64,000 bases of DNA from Oasisia sp. SBJ-2009 (lineage: Eukaryota > Annelida > Polychaeta > Sabellida > Siboglinidae), in NCBI GenBank assembly GCA_964017155.1, contig OZ024856.1, positions 46,308,610-46,372,609 on the forward strand, read 5' to 3'. Shown in pieces: positions 11,441 through 23,775 of this stretch. Made by a program: the position numbers and the translations under genes. The first letter of the stretch is position 1. Each line of letters starts with the position of its first letter. The notes under the pieces are model-generated. The model did not search any database and was not told where the DNA came from. It was given only the letters and a program-made list of their open reading frames with translations.

Positions 11441-12605
11441 GTGGTTCTTCATTCAGTCCCGGGTCCTCCTGGCACGACAGCGAGATATCATCGCAATGTG
11501 CCAAGACATGCCATGTTTACTTGTTTGAAATCGCTTGTTTCTGACTCGAATTTCCGTATTGTTTTTTATTTGGTAACCAGCCAGCTAATGGAATTCCAGT
11601 TTCGATCGAGTTTCACCACTCTTCGTATGCCAATGTTTAGACCCAACCAACATCAAAACGAGTTCTCTGCGTATTTTCTTCATAAATCTGCCCAGTACCA
11701 ACAAAGAGTGTTTTGTTCGTCGACAAGTAAAGCATTGTTATCTGTTTGGGTTCGTTTTTGCACGTATGACGAATACTGTGTCGTTTGTCACTTTAACATT
11801 AGTTTGTAGCGTGTACACGAAGTTAGGGGCAAAAACCCAAAATTCCACACGATCTGACAGAAAAACACATGTTGACCTCACGCGCTACTAAACGTCTTTG
11901 TGTAGGACTGCTTATCGATGACTAAGATAATGCGATGAAGGATGGTACAAATGTGGCTGCACGCTTAAATATCACGTGCGACGCTACCGCAAAAGAAAGT
12001 CCACCCAAGTCTGCGTCAAGCAATGCGCGATATACATCGTCTTGAGAGATGGCTCTCCTGATGAAAAAGTAACTGCAGACGGATGTTCATTCACGCCTAT
12101 CTGGATAACATCCGCACACCGTGAAAAGCGAAAGGAAGTAAATATATCTTCGTTAAATTGCTGCTTTATAAGTCGTTTGACGTAAGGTTGCCGCAACCAC
12201 ATGCAAGTGCCATCAGCGGTTTTAGAAATGCTATATCCAGTTGACTTGCGATTTAAATGATACATTAAATAATTATTCTGTAAATGTCAGCCAATACGGC
12301 AGCGATGTGATACTGGCAGTGAACACTTCCGGCATTGCCTGCAACGTACAGGGCATCAGGCACACGCCAATTAAAGAAAAGGCGTTCGCAGAAGACAGGA
12401 CTGGTGCCAGGCTACGAGCCTCTGGAGATTGGGTCTGGTGCGCGCCTAGAGGGGAGGATAATCTCCACGTAATCATGGCCATCACCACAAGACAGGGGCT
12501 TAATCCCTCAAGACACGCACGCCCCGGGCAGCCTATTGTCTTCAAGTCATCACCTTCTCCATCGTCCTCTGTAGAGTTTCTTTCCTCCTCGTAAAACAAC
12601 TCTAC
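11441..12605. other. Noncoding stretch with unrecognised short open frames
   Basis: Open frames of 117-129 codons exist here on both strands, but they overlap one another, show no domain and in one case run into the adjacent pentamer repeat. I do not support any as a gene. Confidence 0.45.
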
Positions 12606-12690
12606 CATGCAATGCAATGCAATGCAATGCAATGCAATGCAATGCAATGCAATGCAATGCAATGCAATACAATACGATAACTTTATTGGC
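12606..12690 (-). mobile_element. (TGCAA)n array with a retroelement-like 3' end
   Basis: About 13 copies of a 5-bp unit (CAATG/TGCAA, 12606-12675) are followed by AATACGATAACTTTATT (12671-12687). Read on the minus strand this is an AATAAAGTTATCGTATT end running into a pentamer tail. Non-LTR retrotransposons and their SINE partners often end in such a short tandem tail after an AATAAAGTTATC-type string. I see no reverse transcriptase to the right, so the copy would be strongly 5'-truncated. The array is certain; the retroelement reading is inference. Confidence 0.5.
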
Positions 12691-14460
12691 TGTTGATTTA
12701 CAGAATTGTCCGTTAGACTTGTCTATGCCATAAATACAAGCATACAAGAAACAACTATAAAAGGCTAAGATAAGTACCGAGAACGATACACTATAGTCAT
12801 ACTAAGACACAAGTACACCACAGGTTGAGAATGTCTGTCATATCATACACGTATTGCTGTGAACACTACGCCATTGCTTCAAAACAACGTTTTGTGTGTG
12901 CTTTGTGTTGAATCGGTGGTTAATGCACTCTGTTCTGCTATATGATGTTGTGGGCTTTACTGATGAGTCCAGGTTTGGTCAAGTGGTCAAATGACCAAGC
13001 AGCGTATGGCAGCCAAAACCTGAAGAACGTATGTGTACAGTACTGATTGATCAACAGTATCAATGGGTGTAGACAAAACAGGCATTGGTGCATGATTGTA
13101 CAGGCAAGTATGTGGCGAGTAGACCAATTGTACCTCATAGCAGAATACGGCCAGTAGTATAACTAGCGAGAACTCTACAGGCAGTGAGTGGACAAGGGTT
13201 CAGCATCTCCACCGTGGACACGAGACCAGTAGAGACGAAGCAAGTACCACAACATTGACTTAGGGTCATTAGCTAGCGAGCAGCCTACTCTAACGCTTCA
13301 AACACTAAGCTAATTGTGGATATTCGCGCTCGACTGACCGTAATCTGCGGTTAGATAGCATCGCCGTGTAAGCTTTTGCTCGGCTGGACGGCGACAAAGC
13401 GAATCCGGCCACGCTGACACGGATGACTGCACATGAGCTGTATCAACATTTCGGCTACTCGCTGTCCGGCCGGTCAATACGGTAGAGAGGAACTCTTTGA
13501 TGTTGACGGCCCGGTCGATCGGATTCATGTCCGTCGGCATGCTAGGCTTGGATTGTCAGTGTAGCGTGTGGATTTAACGACTTACTTAGAAATAGTCGCT
13601 TTAGAAGAATTGACCATACTCACGCATCTAAGCATCGCAGGGAAATTACTGATGATATGAACCGGACGGTTTAAATTCTTAGTGAGACCATCCATTTACT
13701 AACATAAATTCTACTTGGGCAGACACTCTACACCTACGCTATTTTGGTCTCAATAAATTTTGGCTTTTTGTCATAACTGGGTATAGTTTCTTCTAACCTA
13801 GACCTAGTAGTGAACATACACGATTTTATGTTGAAAATATGTTATTCGACCCGCACTAATCCATTTGGCTTGCGGCTACAGTGCCGGGTTTCCAGAGAGG
13901 CACGTAAGGCCTACTTTCTCTGGCAGTCAAAACAACTATCTAGAGACTCAGTTTTCAAGTGTGTAATCTAGACGGTGGCACCAAGACCGAGCGATTTAAA
14001 AAATTCAAACAGCGATGATCCGTAGACTACAAAATCACGAACACCGGTAATATAGAATTCAGACCGGCTGTCAGGATTGTGTTTTGTTACAGTTGCGTTT
14101 TCCAGACAGCTGTAAATTAATGATGGAGTTAAAACGAGGACCTATGTAGCTAGGCATACACCATTTCGCAACGGGTGTTCAGCGCTATGTGGTTGAGTAG
14201 CGATGCCACAGGCTATCGGAAATGCCAGGACCACGGTCCAGTGGCGCTCGTAACGACATAATAATTATATGTCTATCGATCTGCGGTTTGTATACAGGTT
14301 CCGAATAATTTAAACGAGTTCCGGAGGCGCGCGCAGCAAATGAACCCGGAACATGTGTTATCGAATGAAGTGGAACTGAACTGTTGGGCAATGGGGCTAA
14401 TGTAAAAGAAACGGTAAAATGGGAAGGCAAATGTGAAGTTTTTCACTGATGTCTCCCCCT
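12691..14460. other. Noncoding stretch, no gene seen
   Basis: No supported gene or strong repeat is present. A CpG-rich patch lies at 13310-13560 with an unrecognised minus-strand frame of 76 codons. Confidence 0.45.
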
Positions 14461-14670
14461 GAGTGTGCGTGTGCGTGTGCGTGTGCGTGTGCGTGTGCGT
14501 GTGCGTGTGCGTGTGCGTGTGCGTGTGCGTGTGCGTGTGCGTGTGCGTGTGCGTGTGCGTGTGCGGGTGCGTGTGCGGGTGCGTGCGCGTGCGCGTGCGT
14601 GCGGGTGTGTGTGTGTGTATATGTAATGTATGTCTCTCGGCACGCACGCACGCACGCCCGCCCGCCCGCC

Positions 14671-14735
<65 letters not shown>

Positions 14736-14740
14736 ACTCA
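14461..14740. repeat. GTGTGC array facing an ACGC/CA array
   Basis: GTGTGC hexamers (about 14464-14612) pass through GT units, a 35-bp unique stretch (about 14615-14640), ACGC and CCCG units (14641-14690), then a CA run (14690-14732). The left half is GT-rich and the right half CA-rich, so the halves are partly complementary and could fold back. Overlapping frames of 94-154 codons are repeat artefacts. Confidence 0.9.
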
Positions 14741-16725
14741 AATCAGTCAGTCTCTGAGAGATTGAACCATGGTGGGTCCAAATAGCAGACGTCTCTATCC
14801 CCATTGCCTCTGCAATCTTCCAGGCTCTAACTCTACGTGTCTCGCCAGACAAGTCAATATCGACAATAGCTAGTTTGTTTTAGCCTGCAATTCCTTGCGT
14901 TGGCTGCTACGGTAGTTGAACTACAACATAATACCCAGCAAGGAACGACCTTATTTCCTGTGATGTGATTATTGCTCATACGCCAACAAAAAATCACACG
15001 TATCCTATTTCTTTACTGGAGCTCTGCCAACAGACACGTGCACTTAACCTCTTCACGTAAATGTATACAAAAATTTGATTCCTTACCACTAAAAACATTA
15101 CAACTGATTTGACCGGATTCTGCGTGCAACGATAAGACCGATGTTCTACTTGAGTTCAGGACACTGATGACTAAGCATATGGCATCAGGTTAGTTCGCAG
15201 GTCTACGCAAGGCAGTGCCTCCGGGTTTAATTATATCGTGCACTGCAACCGCAGAAATCAATATTGATGGTTGTATAGAGAATAAGAGGCAAACTAGAGG
15301 AATTAAGTTGTCTAATATAGACTTTCAAGACTTCGGTGTCACCGTCCGATAGAGTAATCTCCACGATATCGTGACAAGGCAGTGTTGGGGACGACTTGCC
15401 ACGCGCCATGTCGGCAGAATCCATCACGTGTCGTCCCGTACGTGTCGACTATAGCCGCTTGTTTGCGGTTGAGCGATTTTTTGCGTTCGCGTTTTTCCGG
15501 GTCATTCGAAATGACGAATGGTCTTAGGCTTATTGCCAGCGGCGACGAGGCAATTTCTTGCGTTTTTCGTGCTATCTAAATGGTATGAGACACCATTACA
15601 TCGTCTGTGCAGGTCAAGCGACGTTAATCGGGCAGTGCTTCCGTGTTCTTATCAGTGGCCGGTTGAACGTAATTGCAAATCGACTTCAGAAACACGTTTG
15701 TTAGGCGCTGACAATTTCGAATATCATCGATTGGGTGCAGTGGTCTGAGTCTTCAAAGAGTTTAACACGTTTCAAGTTACGGATGTTAATCTTAGGTTAA
15801 GCCGTCTGGATAGTGAACGTTTGTAGCGCAGTTTGTTATCTAACGCAATGTCTAGCATATTGGATTAAAAACTAGAATCATTGGTGTACCTTGGCATGAT
15901 CAGAAACAATATAAAGATGTAAGTTAAACAAACAAACTGTCAACGATATTAACATTTTCTCTGGCATATGGATGCTGGAAATATTATTGATCTACACATG
16001 CATGGCGAGCCATGACGTCTTGTGGTCTCTCCTGCTATTGACCGCAAAGCCTGAAGAGCCAACCAGAAGACGAAGCATGCGACGCGGCATGTAGCAGCAC
16101 AAGATAAGCACTGACCCTCGAGACAGAAACCGGCCACTGCTAGTTCTATTAATCATATTATGTATTACCATTCCACAGTTCTTTCTAACAGCCGATTTAA
16201 AACGTGTCTGACAGGCGAGTGATTCCGCAGAAGATTGGGACGCTATGTGACCGCTTGAGCTTGAGCTGCGAATACAGCGAGGGTGTCTGCAAGTGTTGCG
16301 TGCCTCCAAGACATATCCGCCTACTACCGTCGGCGTGCTGTACAGTTGTTGGCTCTCTGCGACCTGGACACTTCTGTCAGGTGGAGAGGAATCCGCCACA
16401 TTCTTCAATTGTAGCGTGTTAATTAACCAGATTACCGCCAAATCAATGTAACAGGCTCCGGAGAAGAGATGAATACGGCAGTAGTAATCGAGGATTATTG
16501 ACTCTCATAACTGTCCAACGTGTAGCTGGCACACGTCCTTCGGTTTCCTCGATTGTTTCGCATATTTTATTTGTATATGCATGTAGGGTTCTATAATTTG
16601 TTTACCTGTTTAAAATGTTCTCGGCGAACGAGCTGATACCGCAAAGTTGTAATTAATGCAGGCTGGGCATTTGATAGTATTCACCTTTTCATCCATCCCG
16701 TGTCCGAAAAATTACGGCTCCTCTC
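14741..16725. other. Mixed-composition stretch, no confirmed gene
   Basis: No gene is confirmed. The most coding-like piece is a minus-strand frame at 15227-15424, discussed among the findings. A minus-strand frame of about 149 codons at 15992-16441 is Ser- and Cys-containing but matches no family I know. CpG is relatively frequent at 15400-15700. Confidence 0.4.
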
Positions 16726-16726
16726 T

Positions 16727-16764
<38 letters not shown>

Positions 16765-16797
16765 CCTTCCTCTGTCTTTCTCTCTCTCTTTCTCCCT
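16726..16797. repeat. TCTG / TCTC microsatellite
   Basis: About eight TCTG units (16726-16756) are followed by a pyrimidine-rich TCTC/TTCC stretch. No gene is associated. Confidence 0.85.
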
Positions 16798-19049
16798 CGG
16801 CCACGTCGTCTAAGTTCCGTTGTGCATGGAAGGACCGGTAAGCATAGACTAGACTATTCTGTGCTGCTCAGTAGTGGGTGCGTTTTCTCTTGCATTCTAT
16901 TCAGAAAACGGGGCGCGGACCAAGTCAGGAGAACGCTGCTCCTTTCGTTCCCGCACGCTGGCATCTTCCCTGGCGCAACTCAATTCCCAGTTTTCATTAC
17001 ACTTTTTTTAACGTTTACCCCGGCTAGTTATGACAGTCTACCCCCGGAGTGACGCCTCACATGTTGTCTGCTCTGCGGGCCTCCCCTCCAGGGTTCCGCC
17101 GACACCTCACACGTGCTGGCCCGATAACTAATGACGAGCACACCCTGAGTGACAGCGACGCCGGCAGGTTCCGTGTAAGTCTCAGACAAAAACGGACGAT
17201 CCGACGAAGTTCGGAAGGAACACGAGAGAAACCAACAGGCGCTGGTGTTCGATCGTGTTTTTTGTTCCGTACCCCTTTTACAATTATGGTGTTAGGGCAC
17301 GACGCTTCCGAGAGTCTGAAAGAGACGACCATCTAGAGACGAAGCCTGCCGTGGGAATCTGTCGCGCGAGAGTCGCGCAACCCGCTGCAAGAATGTCTTT
17401 ATATTACGTGATATCGTGAGAAGGGGCCCTCGACCATACATCCATCATCATAATGGTAAACCCAGCTTTACAACTGTTCATGTCTTCACGGGCGGGAACA
17501 CATAACGATGAGAGATGCCCGGCAAACCCTTACACCGTTTCATCATACTTTCATGTTGGCGAGTTCTTGAAGGAAAACAGCAGAACACCGTTTCACTGCA
17601 ATTACCATTTCCTTTGTTTCGCGCATTCTGGCGGACAATCGGTTTACTCCCATGTAGCACTTCGAATATAGTAGTCTCGTGTCGTTTTTGGCTATCAGGT
17701 TGACTAATTACAAGTACCGCTTGATCGATCAATGGATAATTTCCCAACAAATGCGTTTTATGATGTTATTACATTTTAAAGTTTTTTATGACTACAATTA
17801 CACATTGACTCAACGATCAATTACTTCACAATCATTGCAATAATAACTAAATAGTACTTCCGTTTTGGCTATTTTGGTACCTACAAATTTTTATCATTTG
17901 CCACACCACGAGAAGTATTTTCTAAGTCATATGCACAATTTGTTCTGATGCATGATGGGATTGTGAACATGTCACTAAAAGAGCTAGATGTTAAAATGGT
18001 GTAGGTCAAATTGTCTCTTAGACCGAGTATGAAATGTGTTTTGGGAAAGATGATTAAAAGAACAAACAACGCTGTATGTTCAACTATGTTTGCTAAGACA
18101 GATAACGAGATATACATTTGGGACGTTGCATAAAGATACCATTTTCCTGAAGGAGATATCATAGGTATGCAGAACATAGATGTACAAGCAGACAAGAAAC
18201 AATAAAGCACTGTGAACAATAAATACGAGCATATTTATTTTACATAACAAGATATGTATATACACACCAAATTAGATGTTTACAAATCGTTTGCTTACCA
18301 GGTAAGCAATGTCTATTCACACATACAGAATACTGCATAGTTACTATTTAGACAAAATATTCTGCCCCCTAACAATATACAATGTATTATGTCCCTCAAA
18401 ATTTTGATATGACAGCACATTATTCATTTACAAGCATTCATGCTCTATAAAAGCGACTTTCAACCCTGATGATCTAAATCATACAAGTAAATCAATTCAC
18501 ACACTACAAATGTTATTGGCAGGTTTATATATATTGCTAGCAAAAGAGTTGTGTCTTATTTAGAGATTAACCATGGGCTGAAACGCTCATCTTCCACGCC
18601 TGAGGACAATAAGTATCATGATGCAAGATGGCATCAAATTCATCTGTTGTTGCCAATTATATTCCTTCTTGCACCGTTTTCGTAATTATGTATGCATAAC
18701 TGACATTTATATTGCATCATTCAGGTGTTCTCTGTACCAAAGTATCTGCAATTATGTACCACACTTTGATTGTATTTAAGATAAGTGAGCATGATGTATG
18801 TAGAAAAGGTGAACCCAAACTATGAGGTATTGGGAGACAGTTTTAGGAGGGATCTTGTAGGAGTTGGTGTGATTGGCTGGAAGTGGGAGAGAATGGCAGA
18901 AGTTCACCGTAAGAGGAGACGACGGGTGAGAATCATGGAACAGAGAGTCACGTGGCCTCATGCCACGAAGGAATCAAAGGAAAACAAGAAGATGAGTAAC
19001 ATCATAAAAAATTCACATCAGATGGAGACCGATTGGCCTTGAAAAGATA
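16798..19049. other. Noncoding stretch, no confirmed gene
   Basis: A plus-strand frame at 17049-17336 passes over a GTAAGT string (17176-17181), but the exonic base before it is T rather than G and no paired acceptor or domain is evident. A hydrophobic minus-strand frame of 112 codons (17881-18219) is AT-rich and unrecognised. A 19-bp palindrome (18291-18309) reads as a GTAAGC splice-donor string on both strands. TATAAAA at about 18448 has no downstream gene. Confidence 0.4.
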
Positions 19050-19240
19050 CCACAAGTAGAACTTCCCTATTAATGCCAAAGAAGTGACCTGAATTACAAG
19101 GTGATCGACCTGAATGGCAACGTTAGCAGAACTAATATCCTATACTTTACTCTATGTGGAAATAATCTGTAACTATCTGAGGTGGCCTTAATTGTAAAGT
19201 GGCTGCATTACTGAGGTGACCATAAAGCTCGGTTCCACTG
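19050..19240 (-). mobile_element. Pogo/Tigger-like transposon terminus (fragment)
   Basis: On the minus strand, starting at 19240, the sequence reads CAGTGGAACCGAGCTTTATG and continues with repeated GGTCACCT, GGCCACCT and GGTCACTT-like strings. A TA dinucleotide precedes it (19241-19242), as expected for Tc1/mariner/pogo insertions. CAGTGGAACC followed by spaced GGTCACC-like blocks is typical of pogo/Tigger-like ends. I found no matching opposite terminus within the window, so this looks like a truncated or solo end. The element should extend leftward from 19240. Confidence 0.55.
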
Positions 19241-19708
19241 TACCTGTTCCATAGACCTCATGAAACATGACTCTCACGACACAGGTAAGAATGGTAAAAG
19301 TCGTTTTTCCGAAAGGTAGCTGATTTGTTGTTTGATTCTTTATGGCCGCTTAATGAGACCATGACAAATTCCAGAGTCGATAATTGTCTGATGACATCGT
19401 GTTCAGAATAACTCATGCAGACAATCTGCACCTCAGAGAACACCATCAAAGTACCTGCAGTTGTGGCCATCTGATAAGGTACTTGTGGTTATGACAAGTT
19501 GTGACATGTGTAACATGTTAATTAATTTCACCTGAGTGAAGAAACACAACAGGGACACGGCACATCAAACATGCAGGAACACCATATGTTCTTTTTATCG
19601 ATGGGCTCTGCCATCCCTAGCTGACAGGTACACGTTAGAGAACCCGTAGACTGTACACGAGAGGAGGACATGAAACCAGAACCAGCAAAGTTGCCAGTAG
19701 ATCATTAA
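19241..19708. other. Noncoding stretch between two transposon relics
   Basis: No supported gene is present. A minus-strand frame of 70 codons (19258-19470) is unrecognised. The last part may belong to the LINE relic that follows but is too degraded to align by eye. Confidence 0.4.
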
Positions 19709-20010
19709 ACGAACGGAAAACTAACGGAAGCTTTGGTGAAAAGACGGATGAGATGGGCAGGTAATGTGGAAATGATGCCAGCAGAAAAATTGGCACAGAG
19801 CAGAACGCAAAATCGCCAAGGACACAAAAGAAGGGGAAGACCGCAGTTGAGGTGGGAGGACTGGGTGAGGAGGGACATGAAGTGATCAGGGGAGGACATG
19901 GGATGGAGAGAGGCAGCTATGAACAGAGTACCATGGAAAGAAAGTGATTCAACAGCATTTGAACTGACCGTCCGTCACCTCTGTAAAACAGGGGACAAGG
20001 AGGAGAACAC
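19709..20010 (+). pseudogene. LINE reverse-transcriptase C-terminal relic (RTE/Jockey/CR1-like)
   Basis: Translation in the frame of 19709 gives RRMRWAGNVEMMPAEKL, then KRRGRPQLRWEDWVRRDMK, a stop codon, and GWREAAMNRVPWK. The order R-x-RW-GHV-x-RM, then GRRxxGRPxxRWxDxVxRD, then WxxxAxDRxxWR is the usual C-terminal tail of many non-LTR retrotransposon polymerases. An in-frame TGA interrupts it after DMK, and a TAA lies just upstream (19706-19708). No catalytic reverse-transcriptase core (YADD-like) is visible nearby. The copy is therefore a 5'-truncated, inactive fragment. Family-level assignment is uncertain. Confidence 0.75.
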
Positions 20011-23000
20011 AACATGTCAGCGACAGAAATGTTCCTCTATGAAATATTCCCACAGATATGTTACCATTACCCTATGATGACATGGCCAAATCTTCCACAG
20101 GAGGGTGTCGATCAGCCTATGGGGAGAACACTAATGTTTTTCTTGGCAAGTTGGCGATAGACAAGTGCTAACTTCACCCTTATGTGACCTGCATAGTGAC
20201 TCTCCTGCATTCTACAAATGAACAATTTGCAGACATCATTACAAATTTTAAACTGCAATCCAAATGTTGGGAACTCAAAGGAACATAAAAAGCAGACGCT
20301 GTCATAACATTGGACCCAATTGTCATTCCGAAACCTCTCCTAGGACGAAATGGACCATGAGTCTACACCAGCTATTCTACGCTTGCAGTGAATTCACGAA
20401 AACGAAAATTCAAGCGTATAACAACACATAAGAAGGGTGTTTTCATAACTACCCCTCAAACTCCATTGTCATTGGTCCCTGACTCCAGATGTATGCTGGG
20501 AAGCTGCATTCACATTATCAATATAAAAGTTTTAATCGTTTATCAAAACCACTGTCACTTTTCAAAATACAATTATTTGAACACCTGCAAACTGAAAACA
20601 CCATGCTGCTTGAAACTGCTATTGCACAGGTCATACTGCAAGAATTCTCCCTATTATCACTCATGCAAATGACCACGTTGCACAGAATTTTGCATATCTT
20701 TGAATTACCCTGTCACATTTAGGGCTGTGACTTCCAGGATTTGTTTACCCGTGTTGTGTGTATCAAATTTAGGCAAGTTCTTCAATCTTTCTTTCAGTCT
20801 ACACACTATCGACAATAACTATACAACATAGATTCATAGGAACCGACTCGTTTCACAAGTAATTAATTGTACCACAAATTGGCAAAACAACACATCTGAA
20901 CCGTCTTGTTCTTTCACCGCAATAGTTGCCCATTCACATGGCTTCGTGTGATATTCGTCTCAGACAAACGATATCATATGAGGTAGATATCAACATTAAA
21001 CCACCAATCAAACACACAGTTCTGCTCTCAACATACAAATCCCAATAACACAAATTAGAAATTTCATACAAATCGCGCGACTTGTTTTCTGCAAGTTTCC
21101 TGTAGTGGTTCATATTGATGAGCCGAGCCAAGGATGACAAGCAAGTGGCCAGAGTCTTTGGCTTCTGTGTCTTCAGTTTGGCTGTAGTTGGCAGAGACTG
21201 GAAGAGGAGGTCAACATTGTCATGCAATCTCTGACGTCTTCTTCTGTGGTGTGGTCATCATCGGCTGGATTCTGGACACCATCTGACCTGCTGGAAACAC
21301 ACAAACAAAGCAAACACATTAACCACAAGTTCACTGTGTGCTCAGTAAATCCACATCACAATACTCAACTGGCCAAATGGGCTGTTGTATGACCACAACT
21401 GACACTTGGTGCTTCAGACTTTGCATGTGGAACACCGTTGAAGGAGGCACTGCTTTCACAATGTTATTGCAGCACCACCAGGCATTGATTTAAGTGAACA
21501 AGTCAACACTTTCATAAGCAACAGTGTAATCACCCTTGAACACAGGTCTCGACTTGCTTCAAATCTCTGACACCATTAATGAGCCAAGCATCTGAGCTTG
21601 GATTTTGCGCTTCACAAAATCGACTATAATTTCTTCAAGAAAATATAACTGATGAAGCCATGGCAACAGCAACATAATGATCCATAAATATTTTTAATGT
21701 GGTATCTAATATTAATGACCTTACAACCTGACGTGCATCATCATCAACTATAACCATCATCTTTCCTAATTATTAGACAGAGTCATCTAGGCTTCAACTT
21801 TGCAAAATTGGGGGATAACCAACTGGCATTGAGCTTCAAGGTGTTTTTGTGATACCAACTGTAAGGCACAGTGAATTTGTCTTTGAGTCTTTTTTAATTT
21901 CTCCAAAATGTCGGTGAGACAAACAATTGCATGATCACCAACAAATCCCAGGTTTGCAATCACTATATTTAGACTTAGGAATAATCTGAAGAAACACACA
22001 TAAATAACCTACACATAGCACAGAAAGGTTTATTGCTTGCATTTAATTCAAATCAGCAGCTAATGTATTTGGCAACAACAATGCTAATCGCACCGGACTT
22101 GGATGCAACCGTTGTTTGGGTAAAGAAATTGAATTAAGACATCCGCACTAGGAATAGTTAACTGTGACTGCTCAGACGGTCAAGTTACCACATTCATCTT
22201 AATTATGTCGCCTGATTTCTCATTAACGATCACTTTGCTGTCTTGACTGTGCAATTAAAGCAATTAAGGTGTAATGTAACGCCTCAGCATGTTGCAATTT
22301 CTGTCGCAATGCATTATCATCAATTTGCTTCCTAAATCCAGTAACAATATCATGAAGGAAACAGTTTTAAGACAACATGATCACCTCCATAAAAGGACTT
22401 AATTTTTAAAGGGGCTGGACATCTTGCTTTCTGCAAAACAGGATGCCAGCGACTATGGACAAATCAAGCCATCAAGAAAACAGGCACTACAGAATTTGAT
22501 GACTTCAAAGGAAACTACAACAACTAGAACTGCAATATATTGCCATCGCTTTAACCACAGAGTACACAACTGCTAATCATAATTCACTAATAATAACATA
22601 TGTACTCAAAATCACTATCGTGACTATAACATGATATTATATACAACAAAAGATACATTTTTTCAGGTTTCTATTAGCTGTCCTAGCATCAATCCACCAA
22701 CGACATTTTAATGATCATGTTCAGATGATAAGAAATCCATACAGTCTGTGTCCGCAAATTTGGTGAATGGATGTCGTTTCTAAACTCTAAAATTAAACCA
22801 CACCGGAAGGTGTAATTTTTTGATAAAGCGCAATAATAGAATCAGCAACAGCACTCAGTCACACGTATCCTTATCATTGCTGGCTTAATATCGTACAACC
22901 AATATGTAATTAAAGGACAAGACGGGTTGGCAATGTTTCCAAGTGGATGCATTCAGCCTCCTATCTTTGATCTTGTGAATGTGCAAAGATCTTGTCCTGT

Positions 23001-23176
23001 TAGGCAAGTGTGGCTCTTTCAGATTCAGTTCAAGGGAACTAACTGGCTGATTATTTTCTAATGGCTTGTTCTTAATGGTCACTGATTTCAACTTGTGGCT
23101 GCATTCAAAACCTGGCCAATTGTTGGTGGTCATTTTTGAACCTGGGAGACCGACTCGATGTACTAGTATCTACGAT
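20011..23176. other. AT-rich noncoding stretch, no gene seen
   Basis: No supported gene or clear repeat is present in about 3.2 kb. Open frames are all under 100 codons, overlap one another and lack recognisable domains. It may be intronic or intergenic. Confidence 0.5.
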
Positions 23177-23775
23177 CTAGACCAGGAACAAGTGGGATAG
23201 AGGGAGGTAGGGAGAGGGAGTGGGAGAGGGGAAAAATGGTTGCAGACAAAGGCAGGAAATGGGAAAGATGGGAAGAGGAAGAGGGTAGCAAAGAGGTCGT
23301 GAGAAACTGAAAATAAATAAAAAGGATTGATAGAGATTCAGAGAAAAAGGAAGAAAGAAGAAAATGGCACATGGGGTGAGGAATGGATTAGAGTGAGTGA
23401 GTGAGTGAGTGAGTGAGTGAGAGTGAGTGAGTGAGTGAGTGGGTGTGTGAGTGAATGAGAAACTGGATGAATGTGCCTCTGAGTGGGAGATAGAATGAAT
23501 GAATGAATGAATGAATGAATGAATGAATGAATGAATGAATGAATGAATGAATGAGAGATTGAGTGAATGAAAAAGTAACTGAACCAGTGAGCGAGAGATT
23601 GAGTGAGTGAGTAAATGAACAAATGAATCAGGAGTCAACGAATGAGTGAGCAAATAAGAGAGTGAGTGAATGAGTGAGCACATGAAAGAGTGAGTGAGCA
23701 AGAATTTAATAACATAACGAGGTGTGAGCGAATGAAAGAGTGAACGAAAGAGTGAGTGAATGTATGAATGAGTAA
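23177..23775. repeat. Purine-rich GAGT/GAAT tetramer block
   Basis: About 600 bp of strongly purine-biased sequence. Clean GAGT units occur at about 23391-23452 and clean GAAT units at about 23493-23562, with degenerate GARTGA units up to 23775. The 234-codon minus-strand frame (HSFIHSF-type strings) is a consequence of the tetramer repeat: twelve bases return to frame without a stop. It has no nonrepetitive domain and is not supported as a gene. Confidence 0.9.

Noticed and set aside
15992..16441. 149-codon minus-strand frame
   Set aside because: No recognisable domain, mixed codon use and overlapping frames on both strands; within chance for 64 kb.
17049..17336. Plus-strand frame with a GTAAGT donor-like string
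   Set aside because: The exonic base before GT is T, no acceptor or domain could be paired with it, and an opposing frame of equal length exists.
17881..18265. Hydrophobic minus-strand frame (112 codons) that could suggest a membrane protein
   Set aside because: AT-rich DNA yields hydrophobic codons by chance; no family pattern and no supporting splice sites.
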